From Candidatus Gottesmanbacteria bacterium RIFCSPLOWO2_01_FULL_42_22 (lineage in GTDB: Bacteria; Patescibacteriota; Microgenomatia; 2-02-FULL-39-11), in contig MFJU01000022.1 in the NCBI GenBank assembly GCA_001779315.1, positions 1-50,550 on the forward strand: a stretch of 50,550 nt of DNA. The letters run 5' to 3'. Below are positions 8,573-18,940 of this stretch, in pieces. The first letter of the stretch is position 1. Each line of letters opens with the position of its first letter. The translations under genes and the position numbers were made by a program. Under the pieces are notes generated by a model. That model was not told the origin of the DNA and made no database searches. It saw only the letters and a list, made by a program, of their open reading frames with translations.

Positions 8573-11500
8573 TGGATAAAAAAGGCAATTTTGGAAATAT
8601 TGTCGATTTTGAGGGTTTAAAAATTATACTGGCTTCTCCCCAGGATGTTTTAAATTGGTCATATGGTGAAATATCCAAACCGGAAACAATTAATTACCGG
8701 ACTCTAAAACCGGAAAAAGACGGTTTGTTTGACGAAAGAATTTTCGGTCCGACCAAAGATTGGGAATGTTATTGCGGTAAATACAAAAGGATCCGATATC
8801 GGGGGATAATCTGCGATAAGTGCGGTGTCGAAGTTACCCAAAGTAAAGTCAGAAGGGAAAGAATGGGCCATATTAAATTAGCAGCCCCGGTTTCTCATGT
8901 CTGGTTTTTCAAAGGCACTCCTTCAAAATTATCACTTATTATGGATATCACTCCTAAAGCTTTGGAAAATATTATTTATTTTGCTTCATATTTAGTTATC
9001 GACGTAGATAAGGAAGGTCATAAAAAAGCGCAGGAAACTTTAAAGTCAGCTTTTGAAAAAAGAAAAGAAGAAAGAGATGAAATTTATGAGGATAAGATTA
9101 AAGCCATAGAAAAAGAATATTTTCAGGAAAAAGATAATCTTAAAGATAAAATAAAAAATAAAGAAACCAGAGATTTGACATTACAGGAACTGGATTTCAG
9201 AAAAAAACAGCAACTGACTATGCTTTCCGAGGAGAATGCTTCCGAGGAATCAACAGCCAAGGAAATATTTAATACCATTCTTGATTTAGTAAACCGTATA
9301 AAACCCCTGTCAGTTATTTCTGAAGATGAATATCTGAAACTGCGGGAATACAATGTCGGTTCCTATATAAAAGTCGGCATGGGGGCAGAATGTTTATTGG
9401 AAATTTTGCGCAAAATGGATTTGGGAAAACTCATAATTGATATGCGTAAAGAAGCCCAGGATTCAACCGGTCAAAGAAAAATAAAAGCCACAAAAAGATT
9501 GAGGGTAATCGAGAGCCTTAAAAAAGCAGAAATTGATCCTTCCTGGATGGTAATGACGGTTTTACCGGTCATTCCTCCCGATTTAAGACCGATGGTTCAG
9601 CTGACAGGCGGTAAATTTGCCACTTCAGATTTAAATGATTTATACCGCCGGGTGATTAACCGCAATAACCGGCTTAAGCATTTAATCGAACTGGGTGCTC
9701 CCGAAATCATCCTCAGAAATGAAAAAAGAATGCTTCAGGAAGCAGTTGATTCACTAATTGATGCCAGTCAAAGGCCGTCAGGCAGAACATCAGCCGGACA
9801 GGCTTTAAGATCCCTTTCGGATATGTTGAGGGGTAAACAGGGAAGATTCAGGCAGAATCTTTTAGGTAAAAGAGTTGATTATTCCGGAAGAAGCGTGATT
9901 GTTGTCGGTCCGGAACTGGGACTTACCCAATGCGGTTTGCCGAAAGAAATGGCATTGGAATTATTCAAACCTTTTGTTCTTAGAGAGCTTATTTTAAGAG
10001 GTTTGGCCCCGAATGTTAAAAGTGCAAAAAATATTCTTGACGGTCGGGAAGCAGAAGTTTTTGATATCTTGGAAGAAATTACCAAAAATCATCCGGTACT
10101 TTTAAACCGCGCGCCGACACTTCATAAATTAGGTATCCAGGCTTTTTTCCCGATTTTAATCGAAGGCTCAGCCATCCGCATACACCCCTGTGTTTGTGCC
10201 GGTTATAATGCTGATTTTGACGGGGATCAGATGGCTGTTCACGTCCCATTATCACAAGCCGCCCAGGATGAAGCGAAAAGTTTGATGCTGCCTTCTCATA
10301 ATTTATTGAAACCGGCTGACGGAACACCCATTACCATTCCCAATAAAGAAATGGCTTTGGGATGTTATTACATAACCAGTTTTTCCAAAGCCTCTTCTCA
10401 AATTCCTGATAGTGAATTACCCGTCTTTTCCGAAGGAGACGAAGCAGTTTTAGCCTATCAGAATAGTAAAATCGAAATCAGACAACCGATCAGGGTAAGA
10501 ATTGAAGGGAAAATTATCAGAACTAGTGTCGGCAGAGTTTTATTTAATGAAATGCTCCCGGCTGATCTGAGATATTATAATGAAGAGGTCAAAATCGGTA
10601 CGATCAAGTCGCTGATAACACGGGCATTCGACCTTTATTCCAAAGAAGAAGTTTCCCAACTGATTGATAAATTCAAAGATTTAGGTTTTTACGGAGCGAC
10701 TATAGCCGGAGGAGTTTCCGTCTCTGTTTTCGACAATATCATTATCCCGGAAAAGCCAAAAATGATTCATGAAGCCGAATCAAAAGTGACGGAAGTAGAA
10801 CAGAATTATCAACAGGGGTTGATTACCAATGAAGAGAGAAAAAGATTGGGAAATGAAATTTGGATTGATATTACAGAAAGACTGGCTGATGCTACCTGGG
10901 ATTCAATGACCGTTGATAACCCGGTAAAAATTATCATCAACTCTGGCGGCGCAAGGGCTTCTAAAGACCAGTTAAAACAGCTTTCAGCAGTAAAAGGATT
11001 AGTCGTCGATCCATTGGGAAAAATTGTGGAATTACCGACGAAATCCAATTATCGTGAAGGGCTTTCAATATTTGAATATGTGACCTCAACAAGAGGTTCT
11101 CGTAAAGGATTGACTGATTCAGCTTTGAAAACAGCTGATGCCGGATACTTAACCAGAAGATTGATTGATGTTGCTCATGATGCCATTATCAGACGCGAGG
11201 ATTGCGGGACCGAAAAAGGCCTGAAACTTAATCGTACTGATAAAAGACAGGCAACTTTGGAATTAAGAGTTATGGGCAGAGTGGCAGCGTCCGATATCCA
11301 CGTTTCTAAACAGAAAAAAGTTTTAATTAAAAAAGGAGATTTGATTACCGAAGAGAAATTACCGTTGTTAAAAGATGTTGAGAGTATTTTCGTCAGATCA
11401 CCTTTAACATGTGAATTGAAATACGGTATTTGTGCGCAATGTTACGGGATGGATTTGTCCAGTAAGAAATATGTTGAACTGGGTACTCCGGTCGGTATCC

Positions 11501-12291
11501 TGGCCGCCCAATCAATAGGGGAGCCCGGAACTCAACTAACCATGAGAGTCAGGCATGCCGGAGGTATCGTCGGTCTGGATGTGACTCAAGGGTTACCCAG
11601 GGTAGAAGAATTATTCGAAGCCAGAACACCCAAAGTTTCATCCCCGTTGGCTGAAATTTCAGGAAAAGTCACTGTTGAGGATAGTGATGAGGGTTATCAA
11701 ATCACCATTAAAAGCGTCGGAATTAAACCGGTGGAACTGAGGACTTATACGGTTCTTAAAGCCAGTGAATTAAAGGTTAAAAGCGGAGATTTAATTTCTG
11801 CCGGAGAAGCTTTAACAACCGGATCGCTTGATATTAAACAGGTACTCCAGGTGAGGGATCTTTTGGAAACACAGAATTATTTATTAAGCGAAGTGCAGAA
11901 AGTTTATGAATCCCAAGGTATCCCGATTCACGATAAACATTTCGAAGTGATCATCCGCAAAATGAGTGATAAAGTCAGATTGGAAACATCCGGAGACACC
12001 ATACTTTTGCCGGGGGAAATGGTGGATAAATCTGTCTTTGAAGAAGAAAATGCCCGGATTTTGGCTTCGGGCGGAGAACCGGCCACAGCTCAAGTAATTA
12101 TTTTAGGCATTACCAGGGCATCCCTTTATACTGAGTCATGGTTATCAAGTGCCTCCTTCCAGGAAACGACCTCTGTTTTGACTGATGCAGCTTTAGGCGG
12201 CAAGGTAGATCGGTTGTTAGGGTTAAAGGAAAATGTTATAATCGGCCGATTAATTCCGGTATCGGCAGACCGTGCCAAGATTGGAGACTGA
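8572..12291 (+). CDS. rpoC: DNA-directed RNA polymerase subunit beta'
   Basis: Largest catalytic subunit. 1239 aa. The active-site Mg-binding motif NADFDGD is at about residue 546. The N-terminal zinc site is [20 protein letters not shown], and the second zinc site uses EDCGTEKG plus [29 protein letters not shown], near the trigger loop region, is intact. A coiled segment rich in Lys and Glu (about 155-225) lies in the clamp region. Start chosen at the ATG overlapping the rpoB stop, with a strong Shine-Dalgarno AAGGAGG upstream. Confidence 0.98.
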   Translation: MDKKGNFGNIVDFEGLKIILASPQDVLNWSYGEISKPETINYRTLKPEKDGLFDERIFGPTKDWECYCGKYKRIRYRGIICDKCGVEVTQSKVRRERMGHIKLAAPVSHVWFFKGTPSKLSLIMDITPKALENIIYFASYLVIDVDKEGHKKAQETLKSAFEKRKEERDEIYEDKIKAIEKEYFQEKDNLKDKIKNKETRDLTLQELDFRKKQQLTMLSEENASEESTAKEIFNTILDLVNRIKPLSVISEDEYLKLREYNVGSYIKVGMGAECLLEILRKMDLGKLIIDMRKEAQDSTGQRKIKATKRLRVIESLKKAEIDPSWMVMTVLPVIPPDLRPMVQLTGGKFATSDLNDLYRRVINRNNRLKHLIELGAPEIILRNEKRMLQEAVDSLIDASQRPSGRTSAGQALRSLSDMLRGKQGRFRQNLLGKRVDYSGRSVIVVGPELGLTQCGLPKEMALELFKPFVLRELILRGLAPNVKSAKNILDGREAEVFDILEEITKNHPVLLNRAPTLHKLGIQAFFPILIEGSAIRIHPCVCAGYNADFDGDQMAVHVPLSQAAQDEAKSLMLPSHNLLKPADGTPITIPNKEMALGCYYITSFSKASSQIPDSELPVFSEGDEAVLAYQNSKIEIRQPIRVRIEGKIIRTSVGRVLFNEMLPADLRYYNEEVKIGTIKSLITRAFDLYSKEEVSQLIDKFKDLGFYGATIAGGVSVSVFDNIIIPEKPKMIHEAESKVTEVEQNYQQGLITNEERKRLGNEIWIDITERLADATWDSMTVDNPVKIIINSGGARASKDQLKQLSAVKGLVVDPLGKIVELPTKSNYREGLSIFEYVTSTRGSRKGLTDSALKTADAGYLTRRLIDVAHDAIIRREDCGTEKGLKLNRTDKRQATLELRVMGRVAASDIHVSKQKKVLIKKGDLITEEKLPLLKDVESIFVRSPLTCELKYGICAQCYGMDLSSKKYVELGTPVGILAAQSIGEPGTQLTMRVRHAGGIVGLDVTQGLPRVEELFEARTPKVSSPLAEISGKVTVEDSDEGYQITIKSVGIKPVELRTYTVLKASELKVKSGDLISAGEALTTGSLDIKQVLQVRDLLETQNYLLSEVQKVYESQGIPIHDKHFEVIIRKMSDKVRLETSGDTILLPGEMVDKSVFEEENARILASGGEPATAQVIILGITRASLYTESWLSSASFQETTSVLTDAALGGKVDRLLGLKENVIIGRLIPVSADRAKIGD

Positions 12292-12295
12292 AATT

Positions 12296-12742
12296 ATGCC
12301 GACAATAAATCAACTGGTTAAAAAAGGCAGAAGAAAAGTAATAAAAAAAGTTAAAGCAACGGCTTTGCGTAAATATTTTAACGCCAAAGACAGGCAAATG
12401 AAACAAATGGCCGCACCATTCAAACGCGGGGTTGTCACTTTGGTAAAAACCATGACACCGAAAAAGCCTAATTCGGCTTTAAGAAAAGTAGCCAGGGTCA
12501 GGCTTTCCAATAAACAGGAAGTGACAGCTTATATTCCCGGAATCGGACATGAACTGTCAGAGCATGCCATAGTCATGGTCAGAGGAGGCCGTGTTAAGGA
12601 TTTGCCGGGTGTCAAATATCATATTGTCCGCGGAAAATTTGATATGACCGGGGTTGTCAATAGAAAACAGGGCAGATCTAAATACGGTACGAAAAAAGGT
12701 GAAAGTGTTGTTTCAGCCGTAGCTGCAGCTCCCGCTGCTTAA
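12296..12742 (+). CDS. rpsL: 30S ribosomal protein S12
   Basis: Decoding-centre protein uS12, 148 aa against the usual 124. The conserved core [17 protein letters not shown] and [18 protein letters not shown] is intact, including the lysines linked to streptomycin sensitivity. The extra length is an insertion of roughly 15 residues rich in Lys, Gln and Met (about residues 25-42) and an Ala/Val-rich C-terminal tail. An upstream in-frame ATG at 12272 lies inside rpoC; the start at 12296, 4 nt after the rpoC stop, gives the canonical MPTINQL. Confidence 0.97.
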   Translation: MPTINQLVKKGRRKVIKKVKATALRKYFNAKDRQMKQMAAPFKRGVVTLVKTMTPKKPNSALRKVARVRLSNKQEVTAYIPGIGHELSEHAIVMVRGGRVKDLPGVKYHIVRGKFDMTGVVNRKQGRSKYGTKKGESVVSAVAAAPAA

Positions 12743-12759
12743 TTATTCAATTCAAATAT

Positions 12760-13236
12760 ATGTCAAGAACAGGCAAAATAAAAAGAAGATCAATTGAGAA
12801 TGATCCTCAGTTTAACAATAAACTTTTGGCCCGTTTTATCAACAGGGTTATGAAGAGCGGTAAAAAAAGTGTGGCCCAAAAAATGGTTTACAATGCTTTT
12901 GAGATTATCCAGAAAAAAAATATGGAACCGCTGAACGTTTTTCAAACTGCGCTTTCCAATGTCGGTCCTCGGATGGAGGTCAGACCCAGAAGAGTCGGCG
13001 GTGCTTCTTATCAGGTACCGACCGAAGTTCGCGGTGAAAGAAAAGTGGCTTTATCCATCCGTTGGTTGATTGAGGCAGCCAGAAAAAGGTCGAGTAAAGA
13101 ATATCATACTTTTGCGGATAAATTGGCCGCTGAGCTTATTGATGCATACAATAATACTGGAGAAGCCATCCGTAAACGTGATATGATGCTTAGGAATGCA
13201 GAGGCTAACAAAGCCTTTGCCCATTTCCGTTGGTAG
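12760..13236 (+). CDS. rpsG: 30S ribosomal protein S7
   Basis: 16S rRNA 3'-domain assembly protein uS7, 158 aa. It starts [12 protein letters not shown] and contains the signature [20 protein letters not shown] and [14 protein letters not shown]. It lies 17 nt after rpsL and is followed within 8 nt by a terminator-like hairpin ahead of fusA. In E. coli S7 is the translational repressor of the str operon; whether that holds here is unknown. Confidence 0.98.
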   Translation: MSRTGKIKRRSIENDPQFNNKLLARFINRVMKSGKKSVAQKMVYNAFEIIQKKNMEPLNVFQTALSNVGPRMEVRPRRVGGASYQVPTEVRGERKVALSIRWLIEAARKRSSKEYHTFADKLAAELIDAYNNTGEAIRKRDMMLRNAEANKAFAHFRW

Positions 13237-13243
13237 GATTAAA

Positions 13244-13297
13244 AACCCAATAATCCTTATCCCCAGGGCTAAATGGAAGTATTGGGTTCTTTTTTAT
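13244..13297 (+). terminator. Terminator-like hairpin directly ahead of fusA
   Basis: AACCCAATA (13244-13252) pairs with TATTGGGTT (13280-13288), a perfect 9-bp stem with a 27-nt loop, then CTTTTTTATT. The U-tract ends 4-5 nt before the fusA ATG, taking the place of a ribosome binding site. It would set fusA output by partial read-through from rpsG unless fusA has its own promoter, and none is evident. Confidence 0.65.
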
Positions 13298-13300
13298 TAT

Positions 13301-15421
13301 ATGGCACAAAACGTAACCGTCAGCAAAAACAGGAATGTCCCTCTGGACATGATCAGGAATATCGGCATTATTGCCCACATCGATGCCGGCAAAACAACCA
13401 CGACAGAAAGAATCCTTTATTATACCGGTAAGTCTTACAAAATCGGCGATATCGATGAAGGCACCACTCAAATGGATTGGATGCCCCAGGAAAAAGAAAG
13501 AGGCATAACCATTATGTCAGCTGCCACCACCACTTTTTGGAAAGAAGTCAGGGTCAACATTATAGATACTCCCGGACACGTCGATTTTACAGCTGAAGTT
13601 GAAAGATCTTTACGGGTTCTGGACGGAGGAGTGACTGTTTTGGATGCCGAGGAGGGCGTACAGTCCCAATCAGAGACAGTTTGGCATCAGGCGGATAAAT
13701 ATAAAGTCCCCAGAGTTTGTTTTATCAACAAAATGGATAAACTAGGGGCAGATTATATGAGAACAATCCAAATGATCAGAGACAGACTCGGAGCAAACAC
13801 CGCCATCATGAATTTACCTATAGGCAAGGAGCAAACCTTCAAGGGTGTGGTCGATCTTCTGACTAAAAAAAGTCTAGTCTGGGGCAGTGATGTATTGGGG
13901 GCTAAATATGATATTTCCGATGAAATTCCCTCCGAGATGAAAGAAGATGTGAAAAAATACCGCCATAAACTTATTGAGCAGATTTGCGAGCAGGATGATT
14001 CTCTTCTGGAAAGATATCTGAACGGAGATGAACCTTCGGTTGATGATTTAAAAAAAGCACTGAGATCTGCCACTATTGCCTATAAACTGGTTCCGATATA
14101 TGCCGGTTCTTCCTTGAGAAATAAAGGTGTTCAACCGCTTCTTGATGCCATTGTTGATTATTTGCCTTCGCCTGTGGATGTGGGGGGTATCAGAGGCATC
14201 AATCCTAAAACAAACCAGGAGGAGTTTAGAAAGACCAATAATGAAGAGCCTTTTTCCGCATTGGCTTTTAAAATCCAGCTGGATCCGCATGTCGGAAAAT
14301 TAACTTATATCAGGATTTATTCAGGCAAATTAAAATCCGGCTCATATGCCTGGAATTCAATCAAAGACAAGCAGGAACGGGTGGGAAGACTTCTTCTGAT
14401 GCATGCCAATAACCGCGAGGAGATTGAAGAGGCTTATGCCGGAGAAATAGTAGCCGCAGTCGGTCTTAAAGAAACCGGTACCGGTGATACTTTGAGTGAT
14501 CATGCTCATCCGATTGTCTTGGAAAAAATTACCTTTCCTGAGCCGGTTATTTCTTTGGCTATTGAACCCAGGACTAAAGCAGATCAGGAAAAAATGGGTA
14601 CTGCTTTACAGAAATTAGCCGAAGAAGATCCGACTTTTCTGGTTAAATCCAATTTGGAAACAGGCCAGACGATTATTTGGGGCATGGGAGAATTGCATTT
14701 GGAAGTTTTGGTCGACAGGATGAAAAGGGAATTTAAGGTCGATGCCAATGTTGGTGCTCCTCAAGTTGCCTATAAGGAAACGGTTAAAAGTAAGGCGGAA
14801 GGGGAAGGTAAATACATCCGTCAGACAGGCGGCCGGGGACAATACGGTCATTGTTTCTTGCGTGTAGAGCCAAAAGCCCGCGGAGAAGGCTATGAATTTG
14901 TCGATGCTATCAGGGGTGGCGCTATCCCTAACGAATTTATCCCCTCAGTGCAAAAGGGTGTAAAGGAAGCCTTGGATAAGGGTATTCTGGCCGGTTATCC
15001 GGTCGTTGACATGAAAGTTACCCTCTATGACGGTACTTTTCATGAGGTTGATTCATCGGATATCGCCTTCAAAATTGCCGGCAGCATGGCACTTCAAAAT
15101 GCAGCCAAATTGGCAGGTTTAATTCTTCTGGAGCCTATTATGAAAGTGGAAGTGACGACTCCGGATGAATTTATGGGTACAGTCATCGGTGATATTTCCA
15201 GTAAAAGAGCGCAAATTTTAGGTACGGAAAAAAGGGGCAAAGTTTCCATTATTGTCGCCATGGTGCCGTTGGCAGAACTCTCCGGTTATGCCACAACCTT
15301 AAGATCAGTTTCCCAAGGCCGGGCTACCTACTACATGGAGCCGTCACATTACGAAGAAGTCCCCAAAAACATCACCGAAAAAATCGTCGCCTCCGTCTCC
15401 CCGACATCCACTAGGGGTTAA
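13301..15421 (+). CDS. fusA: Translation elongation factor G
   Basis: GTPase driving tRNA-mRNA translocation and ribosome recycling. 706 aa, normal length, with [18 protein letters not shown] (G1), ERGITI (G2), DTPGHVDF (G3) and NKMD (G4), followed by domains II-V. An upstream in-frame start at 13196 would overlap rpsG and the hairpin; the ATG at 13301 gives the canonical MAQN...[15 protein letters not shown]. No Shine-Dalgarno; the leader is U-rich. The last 15 codons ([14 protein letters not shown] plus stop) reappear as a relic at 16191-16235 beyond the toxin-antitoxin module, so the present 3' end may be a replacement. Confidence 0.98.
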   Translation: MAQNVTVSKNRNVPLDMIRNIGIIAHIDAGKTTTTERILYYTGKSYKIGDIDEGTTQMDWMPQEKERGITIMSAATTTFWKEVRVNIIDTPGHVDFTAEVERSLRVLDGGVTVLDAEEGVQSQSETVWHQADKYKVPRVCFINKMDKLGADYMRTIQMIRDRLGANTAIMNLPIGKEQTFKGVVDLLTKKSLVWGSDVLGAKYDISDEIPSEMKEDVKKYRHKLIEQICEQDDSLLERYLNGDEPSVDDLKKALRSATIAYKLVPIYAGSSLRNKGVQPLLDAIVDYLPSPVDVGGIRGINPKTNQEEFRKTNNEEPFSALAFKIQLDPHVGKLTYIRIYSGKLKSGSYAWNSIKDKQERVGRLLLMHANNREEIEEAYAGEIVAAVGLKETGTGDTLSDHAHPIVLEKITFPEPVISLAIEPRTKADQEKMGTALQKLAEEDPTFLVKSNLETGQTIIWGMGELHLEVLVDRMKREFKVDANVGAPQVAYKETVKSKAEGEGKYIRQTGGRGQYGHCFLRVEPKARGEGYEFVDAIRGGAIPNEFIPSVQKGVKEALDKGILAGYPVVDMKVTLYDGTFHEVDSSDIAFKIAGSMALQNAAKLAGLILLEPIMKVEVTTPDEFMGTVIGDISSKRAQILGTEKRGKVSIIVAMVPLAELSGYATTLRSVSQGRATYYMEPSHYEEVPKNITEKIVASVSPTSTRG

Positions 15422-15869
15422 TTAGTGGCGCCTTTTCCGCTAAAAATTCAATCAGCTCTTTTGGAGAACATATTTTAAACTTTCTGATTTTATTTTTAAG
15501 ACTTAAAATGTGTTTTTTATCAAGACTCACTAAATAATTAGATTTTGCTTCTCTAGCGGAAGCTAGTACATGCTGATCACCCTGATCGCTTACAATATTT
15601 GAGAATTTTTCTACTGCTTCTAAACTTGGAGGAGATAATATAAATTTAAATATTTTTAGAGTTTCTTTTTGGGCAAATTCCTCAGTTTTACCGATTTTTT
15701 CAGCTCTTCTTTCTACTTCATCAAGAATAATGTCACTGATAATTCCCTTAATTCTATTTTCACGGACAAAATTTAAGAGTTTTGCCGATCCGCCCTTCGC
15801 TGAAGATAATCCTGCCAGAATGACAGAAGCATTGAAAAAAACAACGGGGATCCTCGGAGTTTTTTTCAC
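15411..15869 (-). CDS. PIN-domain protein, toxin of an AbrB/PIN module
   Basis: Putative VapC-like ribonuclease, 152 aa. PIN-fold features: N-terminal beta strand [13 protein letters not shown], an acidic ILDEVERRA near residue 50, [15 protein letters not shown] near 95 and [11 protein letters not shown] near 112. The first catalytic Asp (usual DTNV or DASV) is Asn here, so metal binding may be altered. It overlaps its antitoxin by 4 nt and the convergent fusA by 11 nt at the 3' ends. Toxin function is inferred from pairing with an AbrB-type gene. Confidence 0.8.
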   Translation of the reverse strand: MKKTPRIPVVFFNASVILAGLSSAKGGSAKLLNFVRENRIKGIISDIILDEVERRAEKIGKTEEFAQKETLKIFKFILSPPSLEAVEKFSNIVSDQGDQHVLASAREAKSNYLVSLDKKHILSLKNKIRKFKICSPKELIEFLAEKAPLINP

Positions 15870-16126
15870 TTTAATAATTTTTGTTTTTTGAGGGATAATG
15901 TTTCGGCTTTGTCTAATTCCAGAAACTCCCTGATTTCCTCATCGGTATATGATCTTACCGGATAAGGTAGTGTCCGTACCGGTTCAATGGTAATCTTGCC
16001 CTTCTCCCTTTTCATCCTGATGATGTTATTATCGGATATCCTCAAAGCTTCCCGGAATTTTTTGGGTATGGTAATAACTCCCTTAGGCTGAATTTTGATT
16101 AATTCGTCATCAACTGACTGTTGCAT
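15866..16126 (-). CDS. AbrB/SpoVT-type antitoxin
   Basis: 86 aa. Residues 10-52 (IQPKGVITIPKKFREALRI, then RMKREKGKITIEPV) form the swapped-hairpin AbrB DNA-binding domain; the C-terminal half with SYTDEEIREFLELDKAE is likely the toxin-binding part. Translationally coupled to the PIN toxin by a 4-nt overlap. A consensus promoter with an inverted repeat in the spacer lies upstream, fitting autoregulation. AAGGA 8 nt before the ATG can serve as ribosome binding site. Confidence 0.85.
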   Translation of the reverse strand: MQQSVDDELIKIQPKGVITIPKKFREALRISDNNIIRMKREKGKITIEPVRTLPYPVRSYTDEEIREFLELDKAETLSLKKQKLLK

Positions 16127-16143
16127 ATTTATTCCTTATTTCC

Positions 16144-16172
16144 ATAATACAGAATTTCCGTATTTCTGTCAA
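16144..16172 (-). promoter_or_regulatory. Promoter and probable operator of AbrB/PIN module
   Basis: Minus strand: perfect -35 TTGACA (16172-16167), 17-nt spacer, -10 TATTAT (16149-16144). Nested inverted repeats ACAGAA/TTCTGT and AATAC/GTATT occupy the spacer and box edges, a natural operator for the antitoxin. Confidence 0.75.
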
Positions 16173-16190
16173 TATTGCCTAGCCATTATA

Positions 16191-16235
16191 AAAAAAATCG
16201 TCACCCTCGTTTCTCCAACATCTACAAGAGGATAA
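16191..16235 (+). pseudogene. Relic of fusA 3' end
   Basis: Reads [14 protein letters not shown] plus TAA, 11 of 14 residues identical to the EF-G C-terminus [14 protein letters not shown] at 15377-15421; 34 of 45 bases match. Seven of the 11 differences are at third codon positions, as expected of homologous coding DNA. There is no upstream coding sequence, so it is a detached gene end. It lies just behind the promoter of the AbrB/PIN module, which is bracketed by the two copies. Confidence 0.8.
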
Positions 16236-16259
16236 AAGCCGGGAAAAATAAAATAGATC

Positions 16260-17180
16260 TTACTTCTTGAGTTCTTTTTTGCGCAGAAGGTAACGTAGGA
16301 CCAGGACAGATGGAATGATAACGACCGAATAGACAGTCAGCCAGATGACGGCTGTAGCTAAATTCCTTAAAAGACCGACGAGTGATCTGACGGCTTGTTT
16401 GAAGATAACTTCCGGTCTCCAGGTTTCAGATGGCGCATAAGGCAAGGAAAATTCATCAGTTGATAAATTGATGGAGATTCTGGCCAATTGGGCATTTTTT
16501 TCCAGGTAATTTTGCCGACCCTTTTGAGAATCAATCTGGCTTTCAATATTTATTATTTCCTGCTGTATTCCCAATAGATCTGATACCTCGACAGCCTGGT
16601 CAAATAAAGCTTCAATTCTTGCTTTGGTTTTATTTAAAGTGGCTAATTTGGCATTAATATCTTCATATTGGTCGGTTACATCTTCACCATAGACATTTTC
16701 CCAGACGACTTTAATTGATAAACCTCTTAAAAAATTTAAAGTGGTATCCAATTTGGAAGCAGGAATGCGTACCGTTATATTGGCATTCGGAACGTCTTCG
16801 GGAGCTGACAAGCTGCTGTTGACCATGTAACCGCCCGCAGATTTGACCTGATTTAATATCTCATCCGCAACTTGCCGGACGTTTTTGACCTGCAAAGAAA
16901 TATCGGCATTGCGGATTACCAACCGGTCCTGAACATTGGTTGTCGGAGGATAGTCCGGTGACGGAGGGATGATACTTTTACTGAAACCCCGCGAGCCAAT
17001 TCCCATTTCCGGTGCAGCCATATCGAAGCTTTCGGTCATACCCAAATTCGGTATTGGGGAATAATTTCTAAATTTAAGAGGTGATACTCCGAAGTAATTT
17101 TTCAGGAGGAAATAGGCAACCATTACAGCCAGAAGTGCCGTTATTTTATTGTTTTTTATCCAAGACAAAATAACCCTCAT
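16260..17180 (-). CDS. DUF4349 membrane protein
   Basis: 306 aa. An N-terminal membrane segment (about 11-27, ITALLAVMVAYFLL) leads to an extracytoplasmic domain with LVIRNADISLQVKNVRQVAD, AGGYMVNSSLS and NITVRIPASKLD, typical of DUF4349. A helical hairpin (about 165-215) follows, then a C-terminal membrane segment (about 270-300) and a basic cytoplasmic end. DUF4349 function is not established; the layout suggests a surface sensor or scaffold. The promoter upstream places the transcription start at about the ATG. Divergent from tuf. Confidence 0.85.
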   Translation of the reverse strand: MRVILSWIKNNKITALLAVMVAYFLLKNYFGVSPLKFRNYSPIPNLGMTESFDMAAPEMGIGSRGFSKSIIPPSPDYPPTTNVQDRLVIRNADISLQVKNVRQVADEILNQVKSAGGYMVNSSLSAPEDVPNANITVRIPASKLDTTLNFLRGLSIKVVWENVYGEDVTDQYEDINAKLATLNKTKARIEALFDQAVEVSDLLGIQQEIINIESQIDSQKGRQNYLEKNAQLARISINLSTDEFSLPYAPSETWRPEVIFKQAVRSLVGLLRNLATAVIWLTVYSVVIIPSVLVLRYLLRKKELKK

Positions 17181-17186
17181 GACTCC

Positions 17187-17215
17187 ATGTTAGATAAAGG
17201 AAAGTTCCCTGTCAA
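17187..17215 (-). promoter_or_regulatory. Promoter of DUF4349 gene, predicted leaderless transcript
   Basis: Minus strand: perfect -35 TTGACA (17215-17210), 17-nt spacer, -10 TAACAT (17192-17187). Only 6 nt separate the -10 box from the ATG at 17180, so the mRNA should start at or within a base of the start codon. Confidence 0.75.
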
Positions 17216-17222
17216 CCTCCTC

Positions 17223-17252
17223 TTGCGCCTGGCTGGGGAGATGTTGTATAAT
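17223..17252 (+). promoter_or_regulatory. tuf promoter
   Basis: Perfect -10 TATAAT (17247-17252) with a weak -35 TTGCGC (17223-17228) at 18-nt spacing. The predicted start near 17259 gives a leader of about 52 nt containing a hairpin plus U-tract and a strong Shine-Dalgarno. Confidence 0.6.
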
Positions 17253-17260
17253 CTTTTTTA

Positions 17261-17286
17261 CCCAAATTTAATTGGGAGTCTTTTTT
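17261..17286 (+). terminator. Terminator-like hairpin in tuf leader (candidate attenuator)
   Basis: CCCAA, 6-nt loop ATTTAA, TTGGG, then AGTCTTTTTT. A short 5-bp stem with a U-tract, 24 nt before the tuf start. The loop-distal arm and tail resemble the fusA hairpin (TTGGG followed by TTTTTTATTA). The short stem makes it the weakest of the set. Confidence 0.45.
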
Positions 17287-17310
17287 ATTAATTATTGGAA
17301 AGGAGTGCTT

Positions 17311-18495
17311 ATGGCACAAGGCGTATTTCAAAGAAATAAACCTCATTTAAACATCGGTACAATCGGTCACGTCGATCACGGTAAAACTACCCTGACTTCG
17401 GCCATTACTCATGTTTTGGCAGCTAAAGGACTTGCCAAAGCTTTAAAATACGAAGAAATTGATAACGCCCCGGAAGAAAAAGCCCGAGGCGTTACCATAA
17501 ATATTCACCATTCAGAATATGAAACCGAAAAACGGCATTATGCCCATATTGATGCTCCGGGACATGCCGACTACATCAAAAATATGATTACAGGCGCCGC
17601 CCAGATGGACGGAGCCATTCTGGTGGTTTCAGCTCCTGACGGACCGATGCCGCAAACCCGGGAACACATTCTTTTGGCCAACCAGGTAAACGTTCCGGCT
17701 ATTATCGTTTTCATGAACAAAACCGATATGGTCCAGGACAAGGAACTTTTGGATCTTGTCGAAATGGAAGTCAGGGAACTTCTGACCAAATATAAATTCC
17801 CCGGAGATAAAGTGCCGGTTATCCGCGGCAGCGCTCTTAAAGCGCTTCAGGGAGATGCGGAAGCCATTAAATCAATTGAAGAATTGATGAAGACCGTCGA
17901 TGAATACATTCCGGAACCGAAACGCGACTTGGATAAACCATTCCTGATGCCGGTTGAGGATGTCTTTTCGATCAAAGGCCGCGGGACGGTCGTCACCGGC
18001 AGGGTCGAAAGAGGCAAAATAAATGTAAATGAAGAAATCGAGATTGTCGGTATAAAGGCCACCCAAAAGACTGTCATTACCGGAGTTGAGATGTTCAGAA
18101 AAACCCTCAATGAAGCACAGGCCGGCGACAATGTCGGTCTTTTACTTCGCGGTGTGGAAAAGCACCAGGTGGAGCGCGGCCAGGTGATAGCTAAATCCGG
18201 TTCAGTTACTCCCCATACCGAATTTGAGGCGGAAATATACATTCTGACCAAAGAAGAAGGTGGTCGACACACACCCTTCTTCACCGGTTACCGACCACAA
18301 TTCTATATCAGAACGACAGACGTGACCGGAGAGGTCACTTTGCCTAAAGGGGTAGAGATGGTGATGCCGGGCGATTCCACCAAAATGACAGCCAAACTGA
18401 TTGTACCGGTTGCTCTGGAAGAAGGCCAGAGATTTGCCATCCGTGAAGGCGGCCATACGGTTGGCGCCGGAGTGATCACCAAGATCATAAAGTAA
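17311..18495 (+). CDS. tuf: Translation elongation factor Tu
   Basis: GTPase delivering aminoacyl-tRNA to the ribosome. 394 aa, canonical length. Motifs: [11 protein letters not shown] (G1), [14 protein letters not shown] (G2), DAPGHADY (G3, Ala where most have Cys), NKTD (G4) and GSALKAL (G5). An in-frame start at 17272 lies within the leader hairpin; the ATG at 17311 has AAAGGAG 5 nt upstream and gives the expected [19 protein letters not shown]. Followed by rpsJ after 15 nt. Codon use looks more GC-rich at third positions than the neighbours, as usual for highly expressed genes. Confidence 0.98.
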   Translation: MAQGVFQRNKPHLNIGTIGHVDHGKTTLTSAITHVLAAKGLAKALKYEEIDNAPEEKARGVTINIHHSEYETEKRHYAHIDAPGHADYIKNMITGAAQMDGAILVVSAPDGPMPQTREHILLANQVNVPAIIVFMNKTDMVQDKELLDLVEMEVRELLTKYKFPGDKVPVIRGSALKALQGDAEAIKSIEELMKTVDEYIPEPKRDLDKPFLMPVEDVFSIKGRGTVVTGRVERGKINVNEEIEIVGIKATQKTVITGVEMFRKTLNEAQAGDNVGLLLRGVEKHQVERGQVIAKSGSVTPHTEFEAEIYILTKEEGGRHTPFFTGYRPQFYIRTTDVTGEVTLPKGVEMVMPGDSTKMTAKLIVPVALEEGQRFAIREGGHTVGAGVITKIIK

Positions 18496-18510
18496 CTTGA
18501 AAATCTAATA

Positions 18511-18819
18511 ATGCCGAAAGGAAGAATACGAGTCCGACTGAAAGCTTATGACGGCAGGATCATAGATGATTCCTGTCAGAAAATACTGGATACGGCAATC
18601 AGAACGGGTGCCAGGGTTGTCGGGCCGATTCCGTTGCCTACAGATAAAGGTCATTACTCTGTGCAGCGTTCTCCTTTTACCGATAAAGACTCACGTGAGG
18701 ATTTTATGATTAAAATTCATAAAAGGCTGATCGATATTATTGAGCCCACGGATAAAACAATTGACTCTTTAATGCATTTGGATCTTCCGGCCGGGGTGGA
18801 TATTGCTATTAAAATGTAA
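18511..18819 (+). CDS. rpsJ: 30S ribosomal protein S10
   Basis: uS10, 102 aa, also the NusE antitermination factor. It contains the characteristic [21 protein letters not shown] and the loop region [16 protein letters not shown]. It is cotranscribed with tuf and separated from rplC by 121 nt holding a candidate promoter and a strong terminator, so here it is detached from the rest of the S10 operon. Confidence 0.98.
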   Translation: MPKGRIRVRLKAYDGRIIDDSCQKILDTAIRTGARVVGPIPLPTDKGHYSVQRSPFTDKDSREDFMIKIHKRLIDIIEPTDKTIDSLMHLDLPAGVDIAIKM

Positions 18820-18860
18820 GGGTAAGACAATTTAATTTCATACTTGTGTTAAAAACAAAG

Positions 18861-18868
18861 TATAAAAT
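18861..18868 (+). promoter_or_regulatory. Possible promoter -10 ahead of rplC
   Basis: TATAAAAT in the rpsJ-rplC gap, about 45 nt before the leader hairpin. No good -35 at 16-18 nt, so this is tentative. It would let the rplC operon be transcribed independently of tuf-rpsJ. Confidence 0.3.
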
Positions 18869-18912
18869 GAGAGCCATATTTTGACGGATTTTGGGAATCT
18901 GCTTTTTAAAAA

Positions 18913-18940
18913 AGCCCCGAGATTCGGGGCTAATTTTTTT
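18913..18940 (+). terminator. Strong intrinsic terminator abutting the rplC start codon
   Basis: AGCCCCGA (18913-18920), 3-nt loop, TCGGGGCT (18924-18931), then AATTTTTTT running straight into the rplC ATG at 18941. A perfect 8-bp GC-rich stem with a 7-T run. Placed between rpsJ and the rest of the ribosomal cluster, it must be read through for the S10-spc genes to be made, unless transcription starts later. Confidence 0.8.

Noticed and set aside
10079-10327. Minus-strand frame inside rpoC
   Set aside because: Antisense to the conserved active-site region of rpoC, no promoter or family features; chance frame.
13301-15421. Second EF-G or tetracycline-resistance-type factor
   Set aside because: The sequence is ordinary EF-G in the str operon; the repeat beyond the TA module is only 15 codons.
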